Shown here in pieces: positions 17,301-24,639 of a stretch of DNA of 32,741 nucleotides; positions within the stretch are counted from its first letter, which is position 1; every line of letters begins with the position of its first letter. The position numbers and the translations under genes were made by a program. This DNA comes from a virus. The DNA lies in the IMG/VR virus record IMGVR_UViG_3300009079_000066, positions 1 through 32,741 of that record. The stretch is one strand, 5' to 3'. The notes beneath the pieces were generated by a model that searched no databases, had not been told where the DNA came from, and saw nothing but the letters and a program-made list of their open reading frames with translations.

Positions 17301-20300
17301 AAAGGGCTGGGGTTATATCATCGCTGAGCGCGAGAAGGTTCCTGGCCGGCTTGACCACAATGACATTCAGAGCATGCTGGCTGACCGCAGCGTCAGCAGA
17401 GACGGCATCCCACGTATCCGCAAAGCGGACACAGTTGTCGTCGAGTTGTCTTCGGGCACCCGCCTTGAGTTCGACGCTACACGCGTCGCTTGGCACGCAG
17501 CGAAGAAACTGCCCTACATTGACGGTGAGAGCAGCGCTACACGTCAGGCGAAGGCGGCGGTCGAGGGCATAGCCAGCCTCTTTGATAAGTACGGCGACCA
17601 GCTCAAGAAGGGAGCCGAGATCAAGATCGACCCTGAAGCCGTCGTCGGCAAACTTGGCACCACCAAAGAAGGCGACACTGTCCCTCTCTTGTGGAAAGAC
17701 GTTAAGAACTACATGGCACGTGATGCCAACTACGAACGCACACAGGAGTTCGAGCGCAACGCTGCCGACCTCAATGAGCGCGAGCGGCTGGCGGACGAGG
17801 ACTTCACAGAGAGCCAGACACTCACTGAGGCCGACGCTGCTGGTGGGAGCTTCGAAGGGCGCGGCGCGCGCCGGGGCGGAGCTACGAAACTTTCGTACGA
17901 CACAACAGACATGGACTGGCGTGATCAGTGGCGCGCAGACAACGACCAGGCGGGCGAACTGAGCTTTGAACCGGGCACGATCAAGGAGAACTTGTCTACG
18001 AAACTCCTCCGCGAAGAGGGCAAGTATGAAGGACAGGACTCCGACAACATCCACCGTGCTGCACTCGAGCGCGGTAGCAGCTCGGAGCGCAAGGGCGACG
18101 CCGATCGTATCGGCGAGACTTCTGCCAAGTTAAAGCACACGTCGAACCCAGACGGGACGGCGAGCTCGAGCCTCAAGGTGCTCTCACGGGAACAGAACGC
18201 GCACATCAACAAGATCAACAAGACGCTTGACTATTGGTACGAGATCGGGACTCCGGCTGCACATGCGCTGGTCAACAAGGTCGACGCACTGCTCAATCCA
18301 CGCAGCGATAAAAACCTTGCGGCTGGTAGCGCACGCAACGCCATGTCCGCACGGGATTTGACTGAGTTGCTCAGCATCCGTAACACGCTCTCTCCAGGGC
18401 CAGCGGCTGCCATCGTCAACAAGATGTACGCGAAATACAAACGGTTTCTGCCAGAGGCGGTGCAGGACGTTGTTGCCACGAAAGGCCCGATCGGTAAGAG
18501 CAAGACCAAGTTCGTCGACGGGAAAGTCGTCGACAAGAACGGCAAACCTCTCGTCCAAAGTCCTCAAGAATGGGAGTCAGGCCTTAACAGGAACCAGGAA
18601 GCCAAGCGCATAGCCGCCGCCAACAAAGTACCAGCTGCGCGCCCCGAGTTTGGCGTGTTCACTTCGTTACCTGAGCTGGGCCTCGCTGATCAAGGCGACC
18701 TGTTCCCCATAGGCGTACCGAAAAGTGCACGACCTGGAAGCGCCGATACACGGAGCAACGCCCTGAAGAAGAGCCGCGAAATCATCGAGGCGGAGATCGA
18801 CACAATCCGCTTTGAACATGGCCGCGACCCTGACCTGATGCCGCCTGCTGTGCAGGAACGATACTTCGAGCTGCAGGACCAGCACCGTAATCTCAAGAGT
18901 ATCGAGAACGGGAAGCTCGTTGGAGAAACCGAAGCAAAAGTGGCGCCCAAGCCAGAGTTCGGTGATCCTGTGGGGTTATGGGAATTGCAGAGGGCGGAGG
19001 AAAGAGCACCGGACGCGGAAATCCGCAAACTTTATGACGCTGCGCGCCGCGGGGACATAGACTACGAGTACATTAATAAGGAAGGACGCTTCTACATTAA
19101 AAACCGCGGCCCCGAAGGAGACGTCGTACATTTTGCCCCAAGGTTGGAGGGCTCCCCCGACCCAAAAGCACCAGCCGCCAAAAAGGCGGCGCTCCTGAAA
19201 GCAGCTTCCTCCTCTGACCCAGCCCTGCTCAAAGAGCTCAGCACGTCGACAGACGTGAAGGGGCTGCAGCGCACGCTCGAAGTTCTGAACGATGCATACG
19301 GTAGCCGACTGACCGAACGCGTAGCTGCCAAAGTTGGCCCGAACAAGTTCCGTCAGTTGGGCGCGGACATGGACGAGCTGTTGAACTACTTCGCAGAGAA
19401 GGACAACTTCTCCCGTAGTGCACTTCGTGAGAACCCTGTCATCAAAGCCGGGATGGAGAAGCTGCGGGAAGCACGTCGGAACGGCGACGCAGAAGCTACC
19501 GAAGCCCTGCACTCGTTCCTCCAGAAAGAGCACCAGTTCTTCAGTCTGGAAAATGCGCGTGACACACAAGCCGCCGTGGTCGACGGTCTGAACAAGGCCA
19601 AGCCACGTACGCTGTCCAGCTACATGGACATTGTCATCAACTCTAAAGACGTGCCGTCGATCATCCGTGAAGTGGCCCGGGCAGTAAAAGATGTGTCACC
19701 AGACACGAAGGTCTCCAGCGTCCATGACTTGAAGGACCTGGGGGTGTTCAACTCTGCAGACAACACTATCAGCGTCCGTGGTGGCTTGAAGGGGCCGACC
19801 CAGATCCTCCTGCATGAGGGTGTGCATGCAGCAACTGTAAAAGCTCTCGTCAAAAATCCGGAGCTTAGCAACGCCGTGCTCGAGTTGATGGACCACGTAG
19901 CGAAGACCAACAAGGAGCTGGTCGATGCCTACGGGATGAAGGACTCAGGAGAGTTCTTGGCAGAAGGGCTGACGAACCGCGGATTCCAGAAAAGCCTCGA
20001 AGCAATCCCTGCGAGTGACGCGGTGCGCAAGTACCTCGGGAAGCACGTTGCGAATGCGTGGCAAGCGTTTGTCGCGATAACCCGCAAGGCCCTCGGCTTG
20101 CCAGAAGGCAAAGACACAGCCCTGACCCAACTGCTCGATCTGGGCAGACAGGCAATGTACGAAACCAAAAAGGCGGGTGACAACACTGTGACCCCGAAAG
20201 AGTACGCAGACTGGGTGGCGCGCCCCATTGAACCGGTGGGCGATCTGGTGCAGTCGATCAACCGTGTGAAAGCACGCCTGCCTGACAAAGCCATGGCTGC

Positions 20301-23202
20301 AGAACTCGACGCTCTGGTCACCAAGGCTGAGCAGGAAGGCGGCGCAGCGTACGCTACTGTCTTCGCCGCTGAAAAAGCAGCCCAAGTGTTTGACAACTGG
20401 ACGCGCAACGGGCGGGAGATGGGCGCAGACGACGTGCGCAAGACAGTCGATAAAATCCTGGGTGCGCATCTGGACGTGGAAGAAGCACGCGTTGCTTCCC
20501 GCTCTGGCGAGGAGGCTGCTATCGACGCCACCAACAAGCGCATTGCCGAGCTGATCAAGGAGAACCCAGACATTACGTACGGCATGCAGCTCGAGAGTAA
20601 GAAGAGCCTGGCCAACAACACAGCTGGTCCGCACGGCCCGTTAGTTCAAGCCAAGATCGAACGCCTGGCCAAGAAACTCCTCGGTCCGACAGTAAAAGCT
20701 TCGTTGGAAGCCATGGGGCACGCTGGTGATTTCCGCCGCGACTCGCAGCTGCACGTTGACGTGCTACGGGTTTCGACGACAGCGAAGAACCCAATGGGGA
20801 CTCTGCACCACGAAGCACTGCATGCATTCTTCGGCCATCTGCGTAATGCCAAGATGAATGATGTGACACATCTGCTGGAGAAGTACAGCGCCTCGCCGCA
20901 CATCATGAAGCAGCTGCGTGAGCGCCTGAAGGACTCCCCTGAAGCACTCAAACAACTCCGTGAGCCAGAGGAGCGCGCGGCCTACATGTTCCAGTTTTAT
21001 AAAACTGACAAGTCGTTCAAGATCATGCCGCAGACACGTACGCTGTTCGCCAAGATCAACGACATGCTGCACAAGGTGATGGGGCTCTGGACGAACCAGT
21101 CGCGTGCCATTGAAATCATGGACTACTTCGGCCGTGGCGATTTCAAGAACGACATGGGTGACATGAACGTGGTGCATGCCAAGCTGATGGAGACGAACCG
21201 GATTGCCGCCGTCGAGTCAATGAAGAAACACGTTGGTGCCCTCGGCCGGCTCGGCGACAGTATGCTCGGCATGGGCGGTCACCGCCTTCGTGATACGGGT
21301 ATACCCTCACTGATCAAGATCGCTGATCTTGTGAAGTCCGACAGCCGGGGACAGGGCGGCGATCGCGGCCACTTGCCGGCAGCTCGTGAGGCGCGCGCCC
21401 AAGTTATGAACAAGTACGCCGACGAGATGAGTCGCTACACCAAAGAGGAACACGCAGCCGCACTTGAGGCCATGCAGAAAGGTGTCAAAGCCACTGGCAA
21501 GGCTCGTCAGGTGCAGAGGCTCACTGAGCGGACTTTGGGCGGCGTTGACCCCTCGACTGGGGCCCTCACCGGCATGTTCGGCTACATGGTCGACAAGGGT
21601 GTGAACATCGGACTGCTCAAAGACAAGAACGGTGCCCACTACTTCCCACGTGTCTGGGACGCCCACTACATCTCGAAGAATCAGGCCGCGTTCACAGCGA
21701 TGATGGACAAGTACGTGCAGTCTGGCCAATTCAAGGGTGACCCACAGGCCATGATGCGCAACCTCATGGTTGGAGACGGCAGCACGTATGGCATTGAGAC
21801 TCGTCAGCCCGGCATGCAGTTCAAGAAGGAACGCCATCTGCAGTTCATCGATCATGCCGACGCCGCTCCGTTCCTCAACAAAGACCTGCTCGGTACGATC
21901 GACAACTACGTGACTCAAGGCACCCGGCGCGCTGAGTGGGCTTCGCGGTTCGGCGATGACGCCAAGATACTCACGGGGCTGCTCGAGAAAGCTAAAAAGG
22001 AAGGCGCAACACCGCTCCAGATCATGCAGGCTGAGACCTATCTGCGCGGTATCGATGGTACTCTGGGCGACAACATCGACCCGGGCTTGCGCCGTATGTT
22101 CGGTAATGCAATCATCTACCAGAATATCCGGTTGCTTCCGCTGGCGCTGTTCAGTTCGCTTGTCGACCCGCTCGGCATTGCAGTCCGTGGTGGTACTCCG
22201 AAGCAAGCGTTCGGCGCCTTCGTCAAGGGGATGAAAGAGATACCCAACGGATTCCGGGACATCCAGAACCGTAAAGTCTCTCCAGAGGAGCGCACTGCTG
22301 AGTTGCTCGGAGTTATAGACAACGCTTGGCTTCACTCGACCATGGGCTCGCTGTACACGCAGGGTCTGGTGGGCGAGACAGGGCGCAAGATCAACGACAC
22401 CTTCTTCAAGTACAACATGATGGAGGGCTTCAACCGGAGCATGCGCTCTGCAGCTTCGGCGGCGGCGATCAAGTTCATTGAAACCCATGCTGACGGCAAG
22501 GCCTCCACTCACAGCTCGCGCTGGATGCAGGAGCTGGGGTTCGGCGTGGGCGCGGACAGCGCTATACATCTGAAGGCCGACGGATCCCTGAAGTTAACCG
22601 AAGCTGATGGGCTCACACCTGCCCAGGCGGCCAAAGTTAGACAGGCTGTTAACCAGTGGGTTGACGGGGCGATTCTCCGTCCAGACGCTGCAGACAAGCC
22701 AATGTGGATGAATGACCCACACTGGGCTCTGGTTGCGCACCTGAAGCAGTTCACTTGGAGCTTCCAAGAGACCATCCTCAAGCGGATTGGGCACGAGTGG
22801 AAGAACGGTAACTTCAGCCCTGCTCTGGCCATGGCCTCTTATATCCCCATGATGATCGCTGCAGACAGCGCGAAAGGCCTCATCCAAGGCGGTGGTTCCC
22901 AGCCTGACTGGAAAGACAACTGGGGGCCTTCTGAGTACTTCTGGTCAGGGGCTCAACGCACCGGGGTTTTTGGGGTTAGCCAGATCGGTATCGACTCCAT
23001 GTCTTCCATCCAGCGGGGTGGTGCCGGGGTTGGAAACCTTGCCGGGCCAATGCTCGAACAACTGGGCGATGGCATAAGCGTAATCGGCGGCAGAAAGCAG
23101 TTCGACTCTTTCGCCATGCGCGCACTTCCTGCCAACGCGGTCTATTCCCAGTGGGTAAAAGAAGGGGTTGACCCTCCACCGGAGTTCAATTTTCAGGAGT
23201 AA
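14389..23202 (+). CDS. Giant virion/polyvalent-type protein with two HExxH motifs
   Basis: 2937 residues; GAGGA (14377-14381) lies 7 bases before the ATG. The first 240 residues alternate amphipathic helices with glycine-rich hydrophobic stretches (GIARGIVGGGIGMAGPSAGA, ATGGGLLAGGALSLPFGSVL). Most of the centre is helical with charged linkers. Two zinc-peptidase-like motifs are visible: H1809-E-G-V-H1813 with a downstream GEFLAEGL (E1855, E1859), and H2141-E-A-L-H2145 with E2194/E2195 before RAAYMF. Each therefore has a plausible third ligand. The last 650 residues include HYFPRVWD and a C-terminal region of a kind shared by large phage and mobile-element 'polyvalent' proteins. I infer that it is packaged and delivered into the cell with the DNA, with protease activity against host or virion targets. 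No phage RNA polymerase or methylase motif was found. Confidence 0.75.
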   Translation: MGMFADYVRRANESEQTVKDQSLSGEFSAGLRGAGNAIAGQLNSYAGLAAENLGADEFAADRRRSADEYMQRSNELGEGAVPLEDALDSPSNALRWGARTAGSVLPYLGLTAAGTMAAPAALGTGIARGIVGGGIGMAGPSAGAIVQRQEADPETMQDSAGDRFGRATGGGLLAGGALSLPFGSVLGKAGSGALMGVGKRVAASPSLLGATAKNLGEGAATAGIGMGGGNVVEQKFTNFNNDIDWNEAGQMAKEGAAMGAFLHAPLIPGAYMRGRTNQVGDAIVGAKDRVIEGMKTEEGRWKGFSQAADIAGDISKNTWDATKKAMPEGWQEHATAAGEWVKANYKTNFDEAKATVKQWAADIAIDENTLPSIKAAVAEAVKNPRDRTNQTIIAMANFAKEGFKKFNEEPTVVKPRVSPLERLNEIKDVDRTDDADVAAIAKGEPAGGIKQFIGKSVEQVNELLNLSENKTVQKVQKWGEELLNDNGLNPTERARIAETLRNEGDAASARIIAEATRAARVSRKYLNKAKALADTFKKRPDDGTKKSEDLEGFRAALRQGVLPYLYKNMPELFAENGQEFRHPAALKVTADNLNRAIEDMARGEMSSGSMARLIDMLGEHTMPVMERLMAATGRSLGQGKDANRVFLDGQQRAPTNGKGAMGENNTMQDQLTNLMRDREAMPSDLFTQQFMQLARLSNKDAEISQIVRHALTPEWQERLTMDEVRDISKQFTQWAEGLHLTKVSGSRKGASRLSAALPETPDMFGRDVPHLGNRMWPGDNPVEKVNYTGIADPLASRPAGKAEGGKGPNDAEPGTPLFQTDAGLYNEKGVREKFADYFGESADQVSEAFEKLARDRYLKEPTPVDRFDADGNRIEEAELERVVRGGNFVGKGGKAKAANEEGGIKKRGEHQTDGDGKMIREPDQVESMLQNPAKWQAGGRKGFNKASQLMMEMEAEFPAHRVFWEQADGAGKGWGYIIAEREKVPGRLDHNDIQSMLADRSVSRDGIPRIRKADTVVVELSSGTRLEFDATRVAWHAAKKLPYIDGESSATRQAKAAVEGIASLFDKYGDQLKKGAEIKIDPEAVVGKLGTTKEGDTVPLLWKDVKNYMARDANYERTQEFERNAADLNERERLADEDFTESQTLTEADAAGGSFEGRGARRGGATKLSYDTTDMDWRDQWRADNDQAGELSFEPGTIKENLSTKLLREEGKYEGQDSDNIHRAALERGSSSERKGDADRIGETSAKLKHTSNPDGTASSSLKVLSREQNAHINKINKTLDYWYEIGTPAAHALVNKVDALLNPRSDKNLAAGSARNAMSARDLTELLSIRNTLSPGPAAAIVNKMYAKYKRFLPEAVQDVVATKGPIGKSKTKFVDGKVVDKNGKPLVQSPQEWESGLNRNQEAKRIAAANKVPAARPEFGVFTSLPELGLADQGDLFPIGVPKSARPGSADTRSNALKKSREIIEAEIDTIRFEHGRDPDLMPPAVQERYFELQDQHRNLKSIENGKLVGETEAKVAPKPEFGDPVGLWELQRAEERAPDAEIRKLYDAARRGDIDYEYINKEGRFYIKNRGPEGDVVHFAPRLEGSPDPKAPAAKKAALLKAASSSDPALLKELSTSTDVKGLQRTLEVLNDAYGSRLTERVAAKVGPNKFRQLGADMDELLNYFAEKDNFSRSALRENPVIKAGMEKLREARRNGDAEATEALHSFLQKEHQFFSLENARDTQAAVVDGLNKAKPRTLSSYMDIVINSKDVPSIIREVARAVKDVSPDTKVSSVHDLKDLGVFNSADNTISVRGGLKGPTQILLHEGVHAATVKALVKNPELSNAVLELMDHVAKTNKELVDAYGMKDSGEFLAEGLTNRGFQKSLEAIPASDAVRKYLGKHVANAWQAFVAITRKALGLPEGKDTALTQLLDLGRQAMYETKKAGDNTVTPKEYADWVARPIEPVGDLVQSINRVKARLPDKAMAAELDALVTKAEQEGGAAYATVFAAEKAAQVFDNWTRNGREMGADDVRKTVDKILGAHLDVEEARVASRSGEEAAIDATNKRIAELIKENPDITYGMQLESKKSLANNTAGPHGPLVQAKIERLAKKLLGPTVKASLEAMGHAGDFRRDSQLHVDVLRVSTTAKNPMGTLHHEALHAFFGHLRNAKMNDVTHLLEKYSASPHIMKQLRERLKDSPEALKQLREPEERAAYMFQFYKTDKSFKIMPQTRTLFAKINDMLHKVMGLWTNQSRAIEIMDYFGRGDFKNDMGDMNVVHAKLMETNRIAAVESMKKHVGALGRLGDSMLGMGGHRLRDTGIPSLIKIADLVKSDSRGQGGDRGHLPAAREARAQVMNKYADEMSRYTKEEHAAALEAMQKGVKATGKARQVQRLTERTLGGVDPSTGALTGMFGYMVDKGVNIGLLKDKNGAHYFPRVWDAHYISKNQAAFTAMMDKYVQSGQFKGDPQAMMRNLMVGDGSTYGIETRQPGMQFKKERHLQFIDHADAAPFLNKDLLGTIDNYVTQGTRRAEWASRFGDDAKILTGLLEKAKKEGATPLQIMQAETYLRGIDGTLGDNIDPGLRRMFGNAIIYQNIRLLPLALFSSLVDPLGIAVRGGTPKQAFGAFVKGMKEIPNGFRDIQNRKVSPEERTAELLGVIDNAWLHSTMGSLYTQGLVGETGRKINDTFFKYNMMEGFNRSMRSAASAAAIKFIETHADGKASTHSSRWMQELGFGVGADSAIHLKADGSLKLTEADGLTPAQAAKVRQAVNQWVDGAILRPDAADKPMWMNDPHWALVAHLKQFTWSFQETILKRIGHEWKNGNFSPALAMASYIPMMIAADSAKGLIQGGGSQPDWKDNWGPSEYFWSGAQRTGVFGVSQIGIDSMSSIQRGGAGVGNLAGPMLEQLGDGISVIGGRKQFDSFAMRALPANAVYSQWVKEGVDPPPEFNFQE

Positions 23203-23225
23203 AAAGTTCAATTTGTTGAACTTTT
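23202..23225 (+). terminator. Hairpin terminator candidate after the giant gene
   Basis: AAAAGTTCAA (23202-23211), a four-base TTTG loop, and TTGAACTTTT (23216-23225) make a perfect 10-bp stem starting at the stop codon of the giant gene and ending in four T. The stem is A/T-rich, so it is weaker than a classic terminator. Its two arms are copies of the 10-bp element that recurs through this junction. Confidence 0.5.
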
Positions 23226-23472
23226 GGGCCCTTGGAACCCGTACTCAGAGAGACCCTACAGACTCCCGGGCTATTCGCGGCGTGCCAAACGCATGGAAAT
23301 TGAAGAAAAAGTTCAATGGAGATCAACCGTTCAACAAAAGTTCAACAGCGGTTTCTCCTATGAAAACTATCTAAAGATTGAAGAATTGAACTTTTTTCTT
23401 ATAAATTTGTATGTAAAAAATAAAATTAAAGCAATGTATTAATTACATATAGAAAAGAAACTGAAAAAAAGT
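23203..23472. repeat. A/T-rich convergent junction with six copies of AAAAGTTCAA
   Basis: No convincing gene is seen in these 270 bases. The element AAAAGTTCAA occurs on the + strand at 23202-23211, 23307-23316, 23336-23345 and 23467-23476, and on the - strand at 23216-23225 and 23387-23396. The stretch 23398-23464 is about five-sixths A/T, far above the rest of the window. Multiple copies in both orientations next to an A/T-rich run resemble an origin or a protein-binding array. Back-to-back transcription termination is the simpler explanation. Confidence 0.6.
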
Positions 23473-23484
23473 TCAATTCTTCAA
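23378..23484. terminator. 20-bp perfect inverted repeat, possible two-way terminator
   Basis: TTGAAGAATTGAACTTTTTT at 23378-23397 is exactly complementary to 23465-23484, enclosing 67 A/T-rich bases. The right arm covers the last codons and stop of the - strand gene at 23473-23925, so transcripts from that gene would run through the structure, and + strand transcripts would enter from the other side. Each arm ends in a run of T in its own reading direction. Confidence 0.5.
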
Positions 23485-23925
23485 CGCCTGCTCATCGTGC
23501 CTGAAGTCGGCGGCAACATGGTTGAGCAAGATGGTGGCCTTGCTGATGTTGATAGGGTGGAGGCCGAGCAGTAGGTTTTCTGCTGCTTCCAGTGCCTTGA
23601 CCATTGCCACGGTCTGCAGTATTTCCCATTTGTCATGCTTTGCTAATTGAGTAGCTGCGCTAATACCGCCTCGTACGATGCCAAAAGCAGCAATTGCCTC
23701 GGGGTTCGATACAGGCGTTGTAAGCCTCTCAATCTCATAAGCCTTCCCAACCACAGCTAGGACGAAAGTTATCTCCTCCAGCAGCTCAATACAGGGCTCG
23801 CCGGGCTGCATGGATAGCACCCTGATCTTGCTTGCGATCATCTGCTTGCGAAACTTGTCCCGAAACACCGCTTGGGCGATAGGGTTCAGGCCGACATTAC
23901 GGGAAACACGGATGGATTTGCGCAT
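23473..23925 (-). CDS. Hypothetical helical protein, 150 aa
   Basis: The protein begins MRKSIRVSRNVGLNPIAQAV and is almost all helical, with a basic N-terminus, a hydrophobic middle (LLEEITFVLAVVGKAYEIER) and an Ala/Leu-rich C-terminal half (VAMVKALEAAENLLLGLHPI, then NISKATILLNHVAADF). I do not recognise the family. It is the last gene of the - strand block. A consensus Shine-Dalgarno (GGAGG, 23952-23948) is 22 bases from this ATG, with the palindrome GTGACCATGGTCAC in between. The same site is ideally placed for an out-of-frame 18-codon ORF starting at 23942, so translation may be controlled. The start codon is therefore less sure than the frame. Confidence 0.65.
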   Translation of the reverse strand: MRKSIRVSRNVGLNPIAQAVFRDKFRKQMIASKIRVLSMQPGEPCIELLEEITFVLAVVGKAYEIERLTTPVSNPEAIAAFGIVRGGISAATQLAKHDKWEILQTVAMVKALEAAENLLLGLHPINISKATILLNHVAADFRHDEQALKN

Positions 23926-23934
23926 AAAAGGGCT

Positions 23935-23948
23935 GTGACCATGGTCAC
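23935..23948 (-). promoter_or_regulatory. Palindrome between ribosome site and start codon
   Basis: GTGACCATGGTCAC is a perfect 14-base palindrome 9 bases before the start codon at 23925. On the - strand it directly follows GGAGG. As RNA it can fold into a 5-bp stem with a CATG loop, which would shorten the effective spacing between the ribosome site and the ATG. It may instead be a repressor operator. A relative, GTGACCGGAGTCAC, sits before the small gene at 24406. Confidence 0.45.
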
Positions 23949-23995
23949 CTCCAGAAGTTAAAAGAGGTTAACTACCGTGACGCCCGCGGGGCATC

Positions 23996-24205
23996 GGAGC
24001 TAAAGAGCTATTCAGCTTTGGACGGGCGGCCAGGCCAAGAAGTTAATGATCGTCTAGCTTTTAATACTACGTCAGCTAGTTGACCGCATGTTTCGGTCCA
24101 ACCAGTCCAACCAGTCCAACCATTTTTACACGGGACAAGAACCCCGGGTCGTCGGGAGTTAAAGAGCTATTCAGCTTCAGCCTGGTGACCAGGCCAGAAA
24201 GTTAA
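23996..24205. repeat. 51-bp direct repeat, two clear copies plus degenerate ones
   Basis: Copies at 23996-24046 and 24155-24205 match at 42 of 51 positions without gaps. The first third is nearly invariant (TAAAGAGCTATTCAGCTT is identical) and both end in CCAGGCCA then AAGTTAA-type sequence. A degenerate third copy starts near 24198 (AAGTTAAAGGGTTTTCAGCT). Because each copy ends with the same GTTAA motif with which the next begins, the array looks like a decayed tandem series. Confidence 0.75.
24096..24122. repeat. Three perfect tandem copies of a 9-mer
   Basis: GTCCAACCA is repeated three times head to tail with no mismatch. It lies in the middle of the non-coding region, between the two 51-bp repeat copies. 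Iteron-like short direct repeats bind initiator or repressor proteins in many replicons; that function here is inference. Confidence 0.85.
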
Positions 24206-24208
24206 AGG

Positions 24209-24256
24209 GTTTTCAGCTGCGCCCGCAGGCGCCGGCCAGCAGGTGCAGTTGAAAAC
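24209..24256. other. Long GC-rich inverted repeat
   Basis: GTTTTCAGCTGC (24209-24220) pairs with GCAGTTGAAAAC (24245-24256) at 11 of 12 positions, and the remaining one is a G-U pair in one transcript. The 24 bases between are very GC-rich and include GGCGCC, so the loop may fold further. No T-run follows on either strand. Confidence 0.55.
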
Positions 24257-24356
24257 TCTCGATACAGGGCTTCTAGAGGGAGTTCCGGGGAAGTTAAAGC
24301 TTGCTTTAGCAGGACAGATCCTCTTCTCCGGCGAAGTTAAAGGAACGGACAACTTG

Positions 24357-24395
24357 AAGGAAAACTCAAGGAGGAAATTTCCTTGAGTTTTCCTT
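24357..24395 (-). terminator. 16-bp perfect stem-loop after the 65-aa gene
   Basis: AAGGAAAACTCAAGGA (24357-24372) and its exact complement (24380-24395) enclose a 7-base loop. It begins about 10 bases past the stop codon of the - strand gene at 24406-24603. The descending arm ends in TTTTCCTT, and no long T-run follows. It is a strong candidate for transcription termination or 3'-end protection. Confidence 0.6.
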
Positions 24396-24405
24396 GATTT
24401 CCTTC

Positions 24406-24603
24406 TTACGCTTTGACGTTGGCATTGAGCCAATCGAGCAGGGGCCCTTTGGAGGTTGGGACTTCGATGGTCTGGGTCTCAGCCTTCTTGCCATCTTTCT
24501 TTGCGGCAGAACGAGCTTGGCTGGATTCAGTCAACGAGCCTTGGAAGCTGACAGCAACGCTGCCTGTCTCTTTGTCGGTGGCAAAAGTTTTATAGAGTTT
24601 CAT
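24406..24603 (-). CDS. Small hypothetical protein, 65 aa
   Basis: The protein runs MKLYKTFATDKETGSVAVSF, then a Ser/Ala/Lys-rich middle (SSQARSAAKKDGKKAETQ) and ends VPTSKGPLLDWLNANVKA. It has a compact beta start and a C-terminal helix like several small early phage proteins, but I cannot name the family. It starts 36 bases after the ligase stop; a GTGAC-type inverted repeat fills part of that gap and no good Shine-Dalgarno is visible. The strong hairpin at 24357-24395 lies just past its stop. The conserved-looking end suggests a real gene. Confidence 0.6.
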   Translation of the reverse strand: MKLYKTFATDKETGSVAVSFQGSLTESSQARSAAKKDGKKAETQTIEVPTSKGPLLDWLNANVKA

Positions 24604-24621
24604 GGGTACTTTCAGGGTTAT

Positions 24622-24635
24622 GTGACCGGAGTCAC
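24622..24635 (-). promoter_or_regulatory. Inverted repeat between ligase and small gene
   Basis: GTGACCGGAGTCAC has 5-base complementary arms (GTGAC/GTCAC) around four bases. It lies 18 bases before the start at 24603 and resembles the palindrome at 23935-23948. The shared arms and shared position before small - strand genes suggest one binding protein or a common RNA fold. Confidence 0.35.
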
Positions 24636-24639
24636 GGGA

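Larger units (their letters stand above)
23926..24405. other. 480-base non-coding region rich in repeats and hairpins
   Basis: No reading frame here looks like a gene. It holds a 51-bp direct repeat (23996-24046 and 24155-24205) and a 9-bp triple tandem repeat (24096-24122). It also holds seven GTTAAAG-like motifs (23957, 23999, 24042, 24158, 24201, 24293, 24336). Two strong hairpins (24209-24256 and 24357-24395) and a smaller one (TAAAGC-TT-GCTTTA, 24295-24308) complete it. It separates the last gene of the replication strand from the rest. Candidate roles are a replication origin, a site for a phage repressor or a structured RNA; the sequence does not decide among them. Confidence 0.6.

Noticed and set aside
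14448-22569. Long - strand open frames opposite the giant gene (for example 14448-15419, 16648-18054, 21307-22569)
   Set aside because: They lie wholly antisense to a continuous coding frame with clear domains; high GC at third codon positions keeps the opposite frames free of stops. No ribosome sites or recognisable protein features.
14389-23202. Possibility that the giant protein is an N4-like virion RNA polymerase or carries a DarB-like methylase
   Set aside because: I found no T7-like RNA polymerase motifs (such as Rx3Kx7YG) and no NPP[FY] or DPPY methylase motif.
23387-23415. TTGAAC and a TATGTA-like hexamer at promoter spacing in the A/T-rich junction
   Set aside because: The -10 match is poor, and A/T-rich sequence produces such matches by chance; no + strand gene follows.
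23224-23442. 72-codon + strand frame in the junction
   Set aside because: Low-complexity, Lys/Asn-rich translation of repeat sequence, no ribosome site, no family features.
24062-24079. TAATACTACGTCAGCTAG resembles the T7-type promoter start TAATACGACTCACTATAG
   Set aside because: The match covers only about two thirds of positions, it points away from any gene, and no phage RNA polymerase gene is seen in the window.
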